Positions 1-12,232 of a DNA stretch of 64,000 nt are shown in pieces. A model generated the notes under the pieces. It ran no database searches, was not told where the DNA came from, and worked only from the letters and a program-made list of their open reading frames with translations. The number at the start of each line of letters is the position of its first letter. Positions within the stretch are counted from its first letter, which is position 1. This DNA comes from Viola odorata (taxonomy: Eukaryota; Streptophyta; Magnoliopsida; Malpighiales; Violaceae), in contig OY829539.1 of the NCBI GenBank assembly GCA_963691705.1, positions 47,838,327 through 47,902,326 on the forward strand. Direction: 5' to 3'. The position numbers and the translations under genes were made by a program.

Positions 1-2096
1 CGATATCCTGAGCTTGAAAACACCCCTAGCATCTTTACTTGCCCTACTGTCTTACGCCTTGAACTGGAAAGCAATAACATTACCTTACCCCGCAGTTATC
101 ACCCCACTATTCCTTCTGACACTATGAGGCTTCATAGCCGGTTCTGGAAAACTCATAGGATTCTTTATTTTAAAATGTTTCAATATGGGTTTCGCCTCCC
201 AGTTCATGACACGCTAGAGCGTGTGCTGCGCGAGCACGGGCTTAACCCTGCGCAGATCACTCCTTCCTCATAGAGTTGCATCTACACCTTCCTTCGTGCT
301 TGCGAGTTAAAAGATATTCTTGCTCCCTTTGTCGCTTTATTTCGCAAGTTCTTGACTCTGGTTTTTCACGACGGCTTCATTAATATTATTCCAAGATGGG
401 ATGACGCCCTAGTGAGGCCTTTTTGGCAAAAATTTCAAGGTTTTGAGGAGAACGTCGAAGACTGGAAGAGCGGTTTCTTCGTTGTTGAATTACCCTCTCG
501 CCTGTGGCGTTCTGACTTCAACCTGGAGGTAGTTGATTGGGTGAAGCCAGCGCCTCTGTCTAGGGAAGAGTTGGGTCAGGCCAACGCTTTACTGGAGATG
601 GAGTCCTCTTTCCAGATCTGAAACTTTACTTTGTACAGGCCTTTAATTGAGTGTACCATAGGTGAGCTTTTGAGCTTCACCGCTAGGCACTTACCCCTTG
701 TTTACTAATCATAACTTTTCGCAGGGGAGACCATTGCTCGCCCGCTCTCCGAAGGTGACGCTTCTCACAAGGTTGTCGCGCCTTCAACGACTGCTCCCTC
801 TACTTCCGCTGGGGCTCGAGCTGATCACCGTATGCCCATAAAGAAAAGAGCTTTAGACGAAATTCTTTCCAGGGAAAGCGGTTCCTCCCTCCGCACTTCC
901 CGCTTCGTGAAGAACTGGTTACCCAGTCGGAAGAAAAGGTCCGGGTCTGGTTCGCCAGTGACTGAGACAAAGATTTTCTCCTACGGAGTCGAGGACATGC
1001 AGGAAATGGATACGGAACTGAGCCTCCGCCCGGCTTCCTCAGCTCAACGAAAGAAACTAAGGGAAGCGAGCGAAGCTCAAGTGACAAGGATTGCTGCTCG
1101 ATCTCCTCTTGCCAACACTACAAATACCGTCGCTTCCCAGACTGCCATTTCTCCTGACACCACTAAGGGGGGTGCCGCTTCACTGGGTGGCACTTCCTCG
1201 ACTCTGGGTTGGCTGTCCCCAACAAGACCTCCTCTGCCGCGATGATGCCGCCGCCATCTGCTGCAGATTCCACTCCTGTCATGGAACCTCCACACTCGCC
1301 CATTGGCCCCTGTATTCCTGACGTGCCTCCATCAGTCCCAAGTGGACCTGGTTCTTCTCACTCTCCCCCGAAGTCCCCTTGTTCGTTGTTCCTTACTTCA
1401 ATTCGAGACGTTGGGGGCTCAGGCGGTATCTCCGCCCCTTCCTTTGTTGCTGATCTTTCCCTTGACGGGCCTTAAGGGGCCCCTTCTCACCGGCTAAATC
1501 TGTCAAAATTTGGGACTGACGGGTTCCGCGCCCTGGGTATATCAGACCCCCTGTCGCAAGATCAGCCCACGACTATCTTGGCCTCCGAGGACGAAAGTAG
1601 GCTACTGCAGCTTCCTCCTGAGGTTCAGTATGTGCGCGTCATGAACAACTGCCTTACTGCCTTTCGACAACTTCATTACTTCATCAAGGCTCGTGGTACA
1701 CAATCTCAAAACTCCGGTGCCCTAGCAAAGGTAGAGGAGCTGTCGCGACTCCACAAACGCGCTTAAGCCGAACTACGCGAGTGCCACGCTGACCTCACTC
1801 GGGAAAGGTCCAAAGGAAAAGCCCAGATTGAAGCTTTAGAGGCTGAGCTGGTGGCTGAAAGAAAGAAGAGCTCCTTCCTTCTTGAGGAGATATCATCCCA
1901 TGATACCGACCTGACGAAAGCTTCCACGAAGGTGGCCTAGTGGAAGAAGAAGACTGAACAAGCCTTTATCGCTGGGGTCACAGATCAGCACCGCGGTAGG
2001 GCCGCTGATCCCGTTGAGGTCGCTAGGTATTCCTCTGCGAGGATGAAAGAGATTGATGAGAGCCAAGAGGGTTTCCTCTCCTCCGGAGAGGAGTAA
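1..2096 (+). pseudogene. ORF-A, copy 1 (antisense cassette protein, 5' truncated)
   Basis: Aligns base for base with ORF-A of copy 2 from its codon 19 onward. The N-terminal part (to about 660) encodes the domain I liken to Pfam 'putative gypsy type transposon' (PF04195). A 63-bp GT-AG intron lies at 662-724 with branch site TTTACTAAT. Exon 2 encodes a basic stretch, a Pro/Ser/Thr-rich linker and a coiled-coil C-terminus ending at TAA 2094-2096. It is broken: TAG replaces a Trp codon at 271-273, TGA stands at 619-621, a 1-nt deletion near 1209 shifts the frame, and further stops lie near 1473, 1764 and 1939. Relative to copy 2 it has 27 extra in-frame bases near 572-598. The molecular function is unknown. 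Confidence 0.7.
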
Positions 2097-2591
2097 TAAG
2101 TCAGTGCCTGGGGAAGGCCCATTTGATGCCGCTTGATTGGGGGTGTCGCTTCTTTACTTACTCCCTTGTTGTATTATTTTTCCCATTTGGACTTTGACCT
2201 CGCCTCCTTGCTTGTAATAATTAACAAATCTTGTAATTGTGACCAAATAATACATGTTTCTTAACGATGTCGCCCTTTATCACTTGCCGCTTGACTACTT
2301 TTTTCTTCGCACTTCGCCTCTTGCGCGCCGTGGTATTGCAACTTGCCGCTCCTTTTCACTGGGTTTGACTGCCCCATTTTTCAGAGCATTTAATTCTCTG
2401 ACTCCTTTTACTTGATACGGAGGAGACAGTCATGATGCTCTGAGCCCACGTGTCATCAAAGGGGAGCGCTAGGGGAATAGCGGGTTGAACATGTCTTTTC
2501 GCTCCTCAGGGATTGTACCCGTTTCCGCGCCTCTTGTCCTTGACACGTCACACACCACGATCGCTTGACCCATCGTTCCCTTTAATCCCTA
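2097..2591 (+). other. Intergenic spacer between ORF-A and ORF-B, copy 1
   Basis: No coding capacity. The first 150 bp are T-rich with several AATAAT-like tracts, fitting a 3' UTR and polyadenylation region for ORF-A. The rest is the upstream region of ORF-B. It matches 22334-22827 of copy 2 closely. Confidence 0.5.
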
Positions 2592-2606
2592 GGGTTATAA
2601 AAACCC
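2592..2606 (+). promoter_or_regulatory. TATA box of ORF-B, copy 1
   Basis: GGGTTATAAAAACCC lies 179 bp (TTATAA to ATG) upstream of the ORF-B start at 2774. The same box stands at 180 bp in copy 2 and 179 bp in the divergent minus-strand copy. Confidence 0.6.
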
Positions 2607-3757
2607 TCACGTGCTCTCTTCTTATCTTTTGTTACCTTTCTCTTTGGAAAACGAGGAGAAAGAAAAGAAAACACAATTCCTCTTCTTCCTCCTACGATTC
2701 ACCGCCGCCCGGGTGCTTCGATCTTCCTCTCACAAAAGGTACCTTCCTATCTATCCTTCGTTTAACCTTGCCCATGACTCGTAATCGTCGTTATTCCCGC
2801 TCTGCTGGGGAGGGGGATATTGATACTACTATTTCCACCATTGCTTCCACCGCCGTCCTTCGACGGTGCCTGCAGAGTTATAATGCCACTCTTGACCAGT
2901 TGGAGGGGTATTCTACTGAAGTTGCCCCAAAGTCGCTTCGCCACTATAATAACGAATTATCTGGCAACCGTAGGGTTCTTTATGCTAAAATGTTTCATTA
3001 TAGTTTTCGGCTGCCTCTAGATCCTTTAATTGCCGAGTTACTCTCTGAATTCAATTTAAATGCTGCCCAGTTGAGTCCAAATGCCTATTGTGGCATTTAT
3101 GCTTTTATAGCCCTTTGTAGATACATAGGAAATGAATCTTCTTCTTTGTTGTTGCTTCGCTCCCTTTTTCAATTATACCACCATAACAACGGCATCATAG
3201 CGATATCGCCTCGCTATGATGTTGAAGCCCTAAACCCCTTTACCTGGAAGCTGCTGTTCCTCGAATCTTCTGTTGACGCTTGGATAAATGGATTCTTCAT
3301 CGTCAACCTGCCCGAGCCCTTGTGGTGGAGCGGGTTTAATCTAGTCGTCAGAGATGCTGCCTAGGGTGGCAGGCCACACTTAGGACCAGTTGACCAAGGC
3401 TGGCTGGACAAGCTACTCAACCTGTCGGGGATTCCTGGTGTTCACACTCGCGAACTCGCGTGCCGGGGAGACATCCGGGAATGCATTCAAAGTGAGCACC
3501 GTCCCTTCATTCGCTGCTCCCCGTCAGTACTAACTCTAACGTTCTTTTCTTATTTCTACAGACCCTCCCGCCGGGTGGAAACCTAAGTGCATCAAGAAAA
3601 GAGAAAGAAGAGCTCAGCAGAAGAAAGAAAAAGAGGCTCTTTCTGCCGTCTCGACCGGTGCCGCTACTGACACCACGCACGCGTCCACTTCTGCGCCTGA
3701 GTCCTCTTCTCTTCCTCGAGCGGAGGCTACTGCCACATCAACTATTGAGCCCATTCC

Positions 3758-3762
3758 CTCCC
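3758..3762. repeat. Target site duplication CTCCC, left
   Basis: Five bases immediately left of the LTR terminus TGATGCG; the same five follow the other terminus at 13853. Confidence 0.85.
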
Positions 3763-5320
3763 TGATGCGTCGTCGAAACGCTCATCAAAAGTAATAAAAT
3801 ATTTCCTGATAGGCTAGATGCACAAATTAATGTATATAGCGACAAGTCAGGGTCGAACCACAGGGAAAATGAAGGACTAAATTTAATCTTGCCCTAAATG
3901 TATGGTGAGGATGAAAATGCAACAGACATAAAAGTAACACAAGGGGGGGTTTTGGTCGGTCTAGACGAATCTAGCCAACGATGGCAGTTGATGTTGAGAC
4001 AGAGAATAAAAGCGCAAATAACAAGTAACAATAGACAAACGAAATAATTAACTAAAAAGGGAACGAAAATAAAGTAAGAGAATATCAATAAAAATGGTAA
4101 AGACTAACAAGTGCAATAAAGATAATAACAAAGTAAGTAAAGATAATAGATCAAATAAAAGGAGAAATCTTAGCAGGGGTAGACGGCGGATTGCGTCGAG
4201 GGCTAGTCGGTCATCAGTGCAAGGATAGACTGTTTTCACGCCATAGACGTGCTATAGGAACCATGTTTTCACGTGGATTCCCTACTTCTCTTCTTAAGAG
4301 AAGTCACTCCCAAGGAACGCTTATGGGAGTGGCCGTGACACTGCGCCCAAGGTACGCTTATGCGTCATACACGCAGGCCCGTGAAGTGGAGAGAAGACAC
4401 GTCTAGGGTTAGACACTGAGAAGTCTGCCCTAACCGGTTTCTTGCCCTAGCCAGATTGGACCAAATGACATGTTGACTCTGGATCAGGTGCCTACTCTAT
4501 TCCATGGCCTCACGTTAGTTATTACCATGGAAATGACAATATTCATGAGAAACATGCAAATAGGTGATCAAACTACCAACAAATCTCACACGAAATGACA
4601 ATAAAATGGCAAGAAAACGGATACAACAATGAACACGTTTTAAGAACACTTTGACCTCCCAACTATCCTCTTGCAATCCTTAAAACACCCCTGCCAAGAC
4701 TAAGAGATTTAGCCACTCATGCTGGAAATCATGCACAAGATAGATGGAAAAAGCAACATAAACAGAGAAGAGGTGCAGATGAAAATGAAAATCTGGATTA
4801 AAAACTATTTCTGGAAAAATAAAGGAAGAACAAATCCCAATGTTAGAGAGGTGGCTACAATGATTGAAAACCCTAAAAAGATGAAAAATATACTAAAGAG
4901 TAGCCTCCCTTTTAACCTAAAGTTAAGGTTCTATATATAGCCTAACAACCCCACTAGAGGACAAAATGGTATGGAGGAATATTCTTTGATGAGCTGGATG
5001 ATTTGCACATGGAATCCCGCTAGAATCTTTTTAGCATCTTTGGTCAAGCGTCATCCGAAAAGAAACATCCACGTGCTTCGTCTAGGCCTAGACATAAGAT
5101 CTCGTCTAGGTCCCGACGGTAGGTCTCGATGACAAAACTGCGTCTAGGGCTCGACGATGAAAGATCAGCAAAAATGCATCCAAATGGCGCACTTTTCAGC
5201 AAGTTTCTCCCTTTAGTCCAAATCTACAAAGTGGTTGGAAAACAAGCCAAATTAGTAGTATCAAGTGTGAAATTAGACCTAAAAGAGAGGGAAAAACATG
5301 CATAAAAAAGCATCATATCA
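3763..5320 (-). repeat. 3' LTR of the Athila-like element
   Basis: 1,558 bp, TGATGCG...CATATCA. Pairs with 12315-13852. It carries about 37 extra bases near 4325-4361 (a direct repeat of the AAGG.ACGCTTATG motif) not in the other LTR. TATA on the minus strand is at 4931-4940. A perfect palindrome GTCTAGGCCTAGAC lies at 5080-5093. Confidence 0.9.
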
Positions 5321-5333
5321 AATTCCCCCACAC
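5321..5333 (-). promoter_or_regulatory. Polypurine tract of the Athila-like element
   Basis: The minus strand reads GTGTGGGGGAATT immediately before the 3' LTR start. This is the expected priming site for plus-strand DNA. Confidence 0.75.
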
Positions 5334-6944
5334 TGCCCATTGCTCGCCCTCAAGCAATCAAAAAGGAAAACACACCCCAAGACATAGACAGGCACAACCA
5401 ACCATAACACAAGAGTTAACAAACCAAACAATCAGCCCTAACCATGTCAAGACATACTCCGCCTAGATAACTCTGCATCAAATCATTAGGATAACGACCC
5501 TAACGAAGAAACTTTACCACATCAGACTTGGCATCAGCAATCCTCACCGGGGTAAGTGTTTGCACTCATACTCAACTAGGCTCGGTGTTTAATCACTCAA
5601 GTATGCAAATTAACAAGACACACAACATAGTTTGCACATCAACCCGAGTTAAAATCCACATGCTTAGGCAATCAATAATCAGAAATGAACTTTGCACCAT
5701 AAAAAAGTATTGAAAGGAAAGATGTGTATAGAGAATATGAAGAATATGGAGAGAAAGGGAAAGAAAGAAGGAAAATAGGAAAAACAAGAGATAGATTATA
5801 TACAAAGAGTAAAAAGAGGAAGGAAAAGAGAAGGAGAATAAAACGAAAAACCCGGATGGAGATGAAGCGGTGAGGCAGTATCCGTCAAGGGCAGACAGTC
5901 GAGGGCTAGACGAAATTCTTCTTCTGGGGGGAGTTCTTCTATTGGGAGCCATGCTAACAATACTTCCTTTTTTTTTTTTTTTACAAAGATGAAAACGATT
6001 TTGACAAACTTCAGTTGATGAAGATTGAGTTAGCTCAAGGATTTTGCCAACTTACTTTAGCTAAGGCTTGATGAAGGAACTTTGGCTAGGGCTTGATGAC
6101 TTTGCCCTAGCTCTTCTTCAGCATCTGCACCTTCTTGTCGGTCTCCCCCACACTTAGGCTTTGTTGATCATCTAGCCCGCCACCTCTGACAAATACCGCT
6201 CACCTGCCAAGGAAAATGGATTAAGGAAAGTGAGAACAAGTGGATAAAGAAGAGAGAAAAATGAGAAGGGAATGAGATGTCGGGGGCTAAACGAAAAAGG
6301 GTGTCGAGGGATAAATGAAGAAAAAGAGAGGAATGATAGAAAGAAAAAGAAACGAAAACAAAGATGCAAATTTCATTTTTTTCCGTCTTTTTGTTGTTTT
6401 CCTAAGACTGATGGTGCCCATACCCAGGGGTCTCATGCAAACTTAGTTGAGTGCCTACCTAAGCATTGAATCACACATGAAAAATATAACTGTTTAGGCT
6501 CAAATGCTCACAAGGTGCTATAAATGATTGCTGATGTTCCGTGCAGATGCAGGTTATAAGAGCTAGCAGATAAAGCATGCAAGATCTAGGGCAAGACCAA
6601 CATGAAAGGCAGTTTATTTCATGTGCACAAGTCAGAAGTGTGTGTCCATACTCGGGGGTTTTAAAACTAGGTAGCGCTAACAAGTTAGGAAAATCCTTTA
6701 AAGTGAAAATCCGAATTTTTGCACAAAGCATGCAATCAAATATATACAAAGCATGCAGTCAAACATATATACTAACATATCACACAAACACAAATCCTCC
6801 CCCACACTGAGGCTTCGCATTGTCCTCAATGAGAGAGAGGCGCACAACACAAATATGAGAGTTCAGAATATAAAAAGAGTTCAGGGGAAGGGGTAGGGGA
6901 ATGTGGCGGATTGCCCTAAGGCAATGGGACATAGTCTAGGAACG
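5334..6944 (-). other. 3' non-coding region of the Athila-like element
   Basis: About 1.6 kb with no credible gene. It has T-run and purine-rich stretches and two further polypurine-like GTGTGGGGGA motifs on the minus strand (near 6146-6156 and 6798-6808). The second follows a minus-strand TCATTGAGGACAATG motif of the kind seen between pol and the env-like region in Athila-type elements. Confidence 0.5.
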
Positions 6945-8678
6945 CTACATAGGCGGGAGGTTGCGCCTAGCAACTTCTATGGTCAAATCTTGTAGTTGCT
7001 TCAAAATGGACCGGAGAAGAGTGTTGGTCTCTTGGGTGGCAGCAAGGAGGGTAGGTTGAGCGTCTTGGGCAGAGTGAGAAGTAGGCGGCTCATCTTGGCC
7101 GGGATGGGTTGTAGCATCTGGGGCAGAACTGGTTTGGCTTGGATGTTTGGTTTGGACAGCAGTCGGATACATGAAGTTTCCTTGGTGCTTAGTGCCGAAT
7201 GCTTGATCTTTCACTTGTGTACAACGTGTACTAAACCTCAATATACGCTATGAGACACACAAATGACCCATCTGATCGAGGGTCTTGGGGTCAAGCATTT
7301 TAAAATCAAGAGGTGCAGACAGATTGCTACAAGGTAAAACCAAATTAAAAAATTTGTCGTTTATAGCAATACTAGTGACCAATGACCCCATAACAGGACT
7401 ACGAGATATGGCCTGAACAGATGTAACAGCAGTAGCAAACCAAAACCCAAGATTAAGCCTAATCTCATGCTTCATACACCACAAGAAAAACAACTCTTGC
7501 ATCGATAACTGGCCAGAAGAATGGAGCTTACCCGAGTAGGTAAGGGCCAGATATCGATGCAAGATCCTCAGAGCAGGGTTAGAAATTTCGTGTCCTTTGG
7601 CAACTTTAGGTCTGAACTCGGCATTTTCATTGCCGGTCAGCTCCTGATAGGCAACATCAACATCAAAATCACTAGGATACATGGTATGGGCAGATCTATA
7701 CGAAGAAGACTCTAGGTCATCAATACTCACAGCACCCAACACACAATTCAGCTTATCAACAGACATTTTAGACCATTTTCCCATCAGCCTAAAATGAACA
7801 ATATCGGGGGCTGATAGGCACGGACCAGTCTTGCCCTTAGGCTTGAATTGGTCCGAAGCAAGCCAAAATGTGGAATAGAACTCAAGTGAGAGCTCGGAAA
7901 AAGTCGGGTGCTCCAGGAAGAACAAAGCTTCCCACCCAATACCTTTTACAAGCTCTCGAACTCGAGAGCCTATACCCATTTGGTCCAAAAACACAAGATC
8001 AAGGCGCGCGCATGGGCTAACACCTTTCGAGTGAAAAGCAACAAGTCTATCAAGAGAGGGTTTATCATCAAAAGTAAGCCAACCCTTAAGGTCGGCGAGT
8101 TCAGATGTAACCTGATCTGAAGCTGGTGTGGGTGAAGTGGCGCGAGGTTTTGTAGATCTGGTGGTGATCTTGGCTTTACCTTTTTCCTTCTCGGTGGCCT
8201 TTCTTTTCTTACTCGCCGGAGCAGACGGTTCGCCGGCGTCGATGGTGAGCTCCTCTACCTTGACAGACAAAAGTGGTTTAGGCTTCCGCATCACCAAGAT
8301 TATTTTTTCCTCTTCCCTTGACGCGGCTTCCTCTTCGACGGTGATTGTCGGCTAAGTCATCGGTGTCACCGACTTGTAGATGTTGAGGTCCGGAATCTTA
8401 GGGACCGACCGACCGGATCTAGTAATGGTGGAGGTCGCGGGCTTAGATCCGGTTACTTCTAAGTCTTCATCGGACGGAGGCTGGTGGTCAGAGGTTTCCT
8501 CATTTTCCGGCCCTAGGTCGGTGTGGCGAGAGTGGGATTGGCCAGAATCGGCGGCTGACGGCGATGCGGAAAATGAGCTGGTGGGTGAGGGGTTTTTTCA
8601 GGCGGGAGTGGGGCGGCGGCTGGTGGTCCCGATTTTGTGGGCCACCATTTTAATTTTTGTGGGTCTTTTGGGGGACAT
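6945..8678 (-). pseudogene. Athila ORF-1-like protein (post-pol ORF)
   Basis: One reading frame of 578 codons from ATG 8678 (MSPKRPTK) to a stop at 6945, interrupted by three in-frame stops: TGA 8598-8600, TAG 8352-8354 and TAG 7248-7250. The longest open part (8297-7251) has a basic, Ser/Pro-rich N-terminus with SKKRKATEKEKGKAK, then a folded part including FKPKGKTGPC and GFWFATAVTS. It resembles the plant 'Athila ORF-1' family (Pfam PF03078 by recollection). Such proteins sit downstream of integrase where an env gene would be, but I see no signal peptide or membrane anchor. The function is unknown. All three stops fit C-to-T changes of CGA or CAG codons. Confidence 0.7.
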
Positions 8679-9719
8679 GGTGAGTGTGTAGCTAGGGAAG
8701 AAGATGGAGTGAGGGTGAAAGGGACATGGATGAATGCCGGAGGTGGGGGAGGAAAAGAAAAAAAGAAAGGAAAAGAAAAAAAATTGAGAAAAAACGTTCT
8801 CAGAAAACTTAAGTGAGAGGAAGGAAGCTCGGTGACACGTGGCGTGCGTTGATAGGGCGAGACAGTGAGGCGCGGATTGTGGATGACGTGGCGCGTTGTG
8901 GTTGGCTGCTCCAGATATGGATGACGCGGGACACGTGGCGCTGAGGGATTCGGAGAGCGGATTGCGCGACATGTGGCACACCGTGATTGGGGGACACGGA
9001 TTGCGGATGAGGATAAGGAATGACGCATGTCGCGCGCTGGCTGGAGAGGTGGATTGTGCGACACGTGTCAGCGCATCATTGGTCGAGGCGGATTGCGGGA
9101 GGATAACGCGTTGACTGGCTGGATGAGGCGTTGAAGACGCGTGGCGCGCGCTGCTTTGTCGTTGCTGATTACGGGACGCGTGTCGCCGCGTGAGTGGAAG
9201 AAGTGGATTGCGGATAAGGCACGGCCACGTGGCATGCGCTGGCTGGAGAACGCGGATGGATAAGCATTTGACTGTTGACGATGCGTCGAAGACACACGGC
9301 GCGACGCGGTTCGCTGCTCCAGATTCTGGGCGACGTGGCACGAGGCGGTTGGACGACGCGTTTGAATGCGTGGAAGGCGCATTTGACCTGCAAACAAAAG
9401 AGAAGGGAGCGTTTGTTTCAAAATTTAAAAGGATGAGGGAGAGGCGGGAAAAATTAAAAGGAAAGAAGGGAATTAATAATAAAAATGAAAATAAAACAAA
9501 AGGAGGGAATTAAGGAAATAAAAATAGGAAAAATGGAAAGGGATGCCTAAATAAACCAAATAAAACAGGAAATAATAGTAAAAACTAAGTAAAGAAAGGA
9601 ATAACGAAAATAATTAATTATTAAAAGAAAGGGATACGAAAAATAAAATAAATGAGGCTCGATGAAATGCCTCCTTGACTGGCCATCTTTTCCGTCCAGG
9701 CCCGGACGATTTTAGGCGT
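8679..9719. other. Spacer between integrase and the ORF-1-like gene, with A-rich tract
   Basis: No credible coding. From 8831 to 9351 lies a degenerate repeat zone listed separately. From about 9380 to 9660 the plus strand is A-rich with repeated AAATAAAA tracts. Confidence 0.6.
8831..9351. repeat. Degenerate G-box repeat zone
   Basis: About eleven diverged copies of GACACGTGGCNCGCGCTG, alternating with GCGGATTGCGG, at roughly 45-60 bp spacing. Examples start near 8834, 8884, 8930, 8968, 9021, 9060, 9136, 9175, 9222, 9291 and 9331. Many keep the CACGTG or ACGCGT core. Long apparent reading frames here come from GC-rich repetition and are not genes. Confidence 0.6.
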
Positions 9720-10928
9720 CTAGGGCAAGACTGGTGGGTCTGCCACCCTCATTTCATCGGTCGTGAAGGGTTTGAAACCTTCATAGAATGGCTTCAAGCG
9801 ATGACCATTTACTTTGAAAGCGATGCCCGTGTCTAGGCTCTGGATCTCGACAGCTCCATGATCATAAACCGTGGTAACTAGATAGGGACCTGTCCACTTG
9901 GATTTTAATTTTCCTGCAAACAAACGCAAACGAGATTTGTATAATAGGACTTTCTGTCCCACAGCAAATGATTTGGGAACAAGAAGCTTATCGTGTTGAA
10001 CTTTTGTCTTGTTTTTGTAGATGAGGGCATTCTCATAGGCACCATCTCTTAATTCCTCCAATTCTTGGATTTGCAAGCAACGGTTTTGGCCGGCTTGGTC
10101 AAGATCTGTATTGACCTGCTTGATAGCCCAAAAAGCTTTATGCTCAATCTCCACTGGCAAATGACACGGCTTGCCATAGACAAGACAATAAGGAGTCATC
10201 CCGATTAGGGTTTTGAAAGCGGTCCAGTAAGCCCAAAGAGCATCTCCAAGTTTAGCGCTCCAATCCTTCCGCGACGGATTGACCGTCTTTTCAAGAATTG
10301 CTTTGATTTCTCGGTTGGAAATTTCAGCTTTCCCATTCGTCTGGGGGTGATAAGCGGTCGAGACGCGATGAGTCACTCCGTACTTATGGAGGAGAGAGTA
10401 GACGATTCGGTTGCAAAAATGGGTGCCCCGGTCACTAATTAGGGCGCGTGGGGTACCGAATCGATTGAAGATATTGGAGCGTAGAAACTCGACAACCACT
10501 TTTGAGTCATCCGTCTTGGTTGCCTTGGCCTCGACCCACTTAGAAACATAGTCGACGGCAAGGAGGATGTAGGTGTTGCCAAAAGAATTCAGGAATGGCC
10601 CCATAAAGTCTATACCCCAGATATCGAAGATCTCGCAAGAGATGATACCTATCAAGGGCATATGGTTACGTGCACCAATATTCCCTGTAACTTGGCATCT
10701 AGGGCAAGACGCGCAATACATATAACAATCACGGAATAGGGATGGCCAAAAGAATCCGACTTCGAGAACTTTCATTGGGGTCTTTTTGGTACCAAAATGG
10801 CCTCCCTCTACGGAAGAGTGACAAAACTTTAAGATTGAGGGCACTTCCTCAAGATTCACGCAACGCCTAACCACTTGGTCGGAGCAATGCTTCCACAGGT
10901 AAGGGCTGTCCCAGATGTAGTATTTCAC
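9720..10928 (-). pseudogene. Athila-like integrase
   Basis: 402 codons read from 10928. It catalyses insertion of the cDNA into the genome. The zinc-binding HHCC is visible (H37, H44, C75, C78). The catalytic triad is D107 (GIDFMGPF), D166 (SDRGTHF) and E202 (NGKAEISN), all intact, and the C-terminal part carries [15 protein letters not shown], a GPY/F-type motif. It is in a different frame from the RT-RNase H part, which overlaps at 10925-10928, so a 1-nt frameshift separates the two. On its own the domain looks undamaged, but it has no start of its own. Confidence 0.85.
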
Positions 10929-12232
10929 TTGTTCCGAATTCTGGTGCGTTCGCTAGGTGATGCATCCGCGGGGAAAGAGCCTGTAGCACAAAAATTTGCA
11001 ATATCCGTGAACCATGGAAATTGGACAGCTTGGGCAAGACAAAGACGCTTGTAAGGGAAGACATCCCTGATTGGCACTAGTGAATTATCATCTTGGGCAG
11101 GAAGTCTACTCAAATGGTCTGCGACCACATTCTCTGCACCTTTCTTGTCCTTGATGAGGATATGAAACTCTTGGAGGAGCAAGATCCAATGGATAAGGCG
11201 TGGTTTAGCATCTACCTTCGTCAGGAGGCACCTAAGGGTAGAATGGTCGGTGTAGACGATGACATGAGTGCCCAAGAGGTACTGACAAAATTTGTCTAGG
11301 GCATAAACGACAGCCAGGAGTTCTCTTTCGGTGAATGTGTAGTTTTGCTGGGCAGGATCAAGTAATTTGGAAGCATAATAAATCACATAGTGTTCTTTGT
11401 CCTTCGTCTGCCCTAAGACGGCTCCAAGAGCATGATTGATAGCGTCGCACATGATTTCAAAGGGAAGGGACCAGTCGGGGGCTCTAATAATAGGTGCAGA
11501 CGTCAGTTTGGCTTTGAGAGAGTCAAATGCTGACTTGCACTTGTCATCGAATACAAAATCAGCATTTTTTTGCAATAGACGACACATTGGTTGGCTGATT
11601 TTCGAGAAATCTTTAATGAACCTCCTGTAAAAGCCAGCATGCCCTAGAAAGGAACGGATGTCTTGGGCGCATGTAGGATAGGGCAATGACTCAATCACTT
11701 CGATTTTTGCTTTGTCAACCTCGATGCCTTTGATGGAGACTATGTGGCCCAAGATGAGGCCGTGGTCCACCATAAAGTGACATTTCTCGAAGTTAAGAAC
11801 CAGATTGGTCTCGACGCAACGTTGAAGAATTTTTCGTAGGCTGGACAAGCATTCAGAGAAGGAATTGCCATAGACGGTGAAATCGTCCATGAAGACTTCG
11901 ATGCATTCTTCGACGAATTCGGAGAATATACTGATCATGCATCGCTGAAAAGTAGCTGGGGCTTTGCAAAGTCCGAACGACATTCTTCGATATGCAAAAG
12001 TGCCAAAAGGGCAGGTGAAGGTGGTCTTCTCCTGGTCGTCTAGGGCAACTGGGATTTGGTGAAAACCAGAATATCCGTCTAGACAACAGTAATGGGTCTT
12101 TCCCGCGAGGCGCTCTAGCATCTGATCAATAAACGGGAGGGGGAAATGATCTTTCTGGGTGGCTGCATTCAGACGCCAATAATCAATACACACCCTCCAA
12201 CCGTTCTAGATTCGGGTCGGAATCATCTCTCC
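10925..12232 (-). pseudogene. Athila-like reverse transcriptase-RNase H, N-terminally truncated
   Basis: Reading starts abruptly at the tRNA-like sequence (12232) with GEMIPTRI, then a TAG at 12206-12208, then an open frame of 422 codons from 12193. RT motifs include [18 protein letters not shown] and the active site FMDD (codons 101-104, FMDD being usual for Athila). RNase H follows, with [34 protein letters not shown] and VADHLSRL. The upstream RT fingers, protease and gag are absent. The frame ends at 10925, in a different register from integrase. It cannot make a functional polyprotein. Confidence 0.85.

Noticed and set aside
3894..4239. Leu-rich, membrane-like minus-strand frames, also at 12443-12788
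   Set aside because: They lie inside the LTRs of the Athila-like element and reflect AT-rich sequence.
6945..8678. Envelope-like gene of an infectious retroelement
   Set aside because: The position matches an env-like gene, but there is no signal peptide or transmembrane segment, and the sequence resembles the Athila ORF-1 family.
8598..9341. Long minus-strand frames rich in Pro, Arg and Ser
   Set aside because: They fall in the GC-rich degenerate repeat zone and have repetitive low-complexity translations in several frames.
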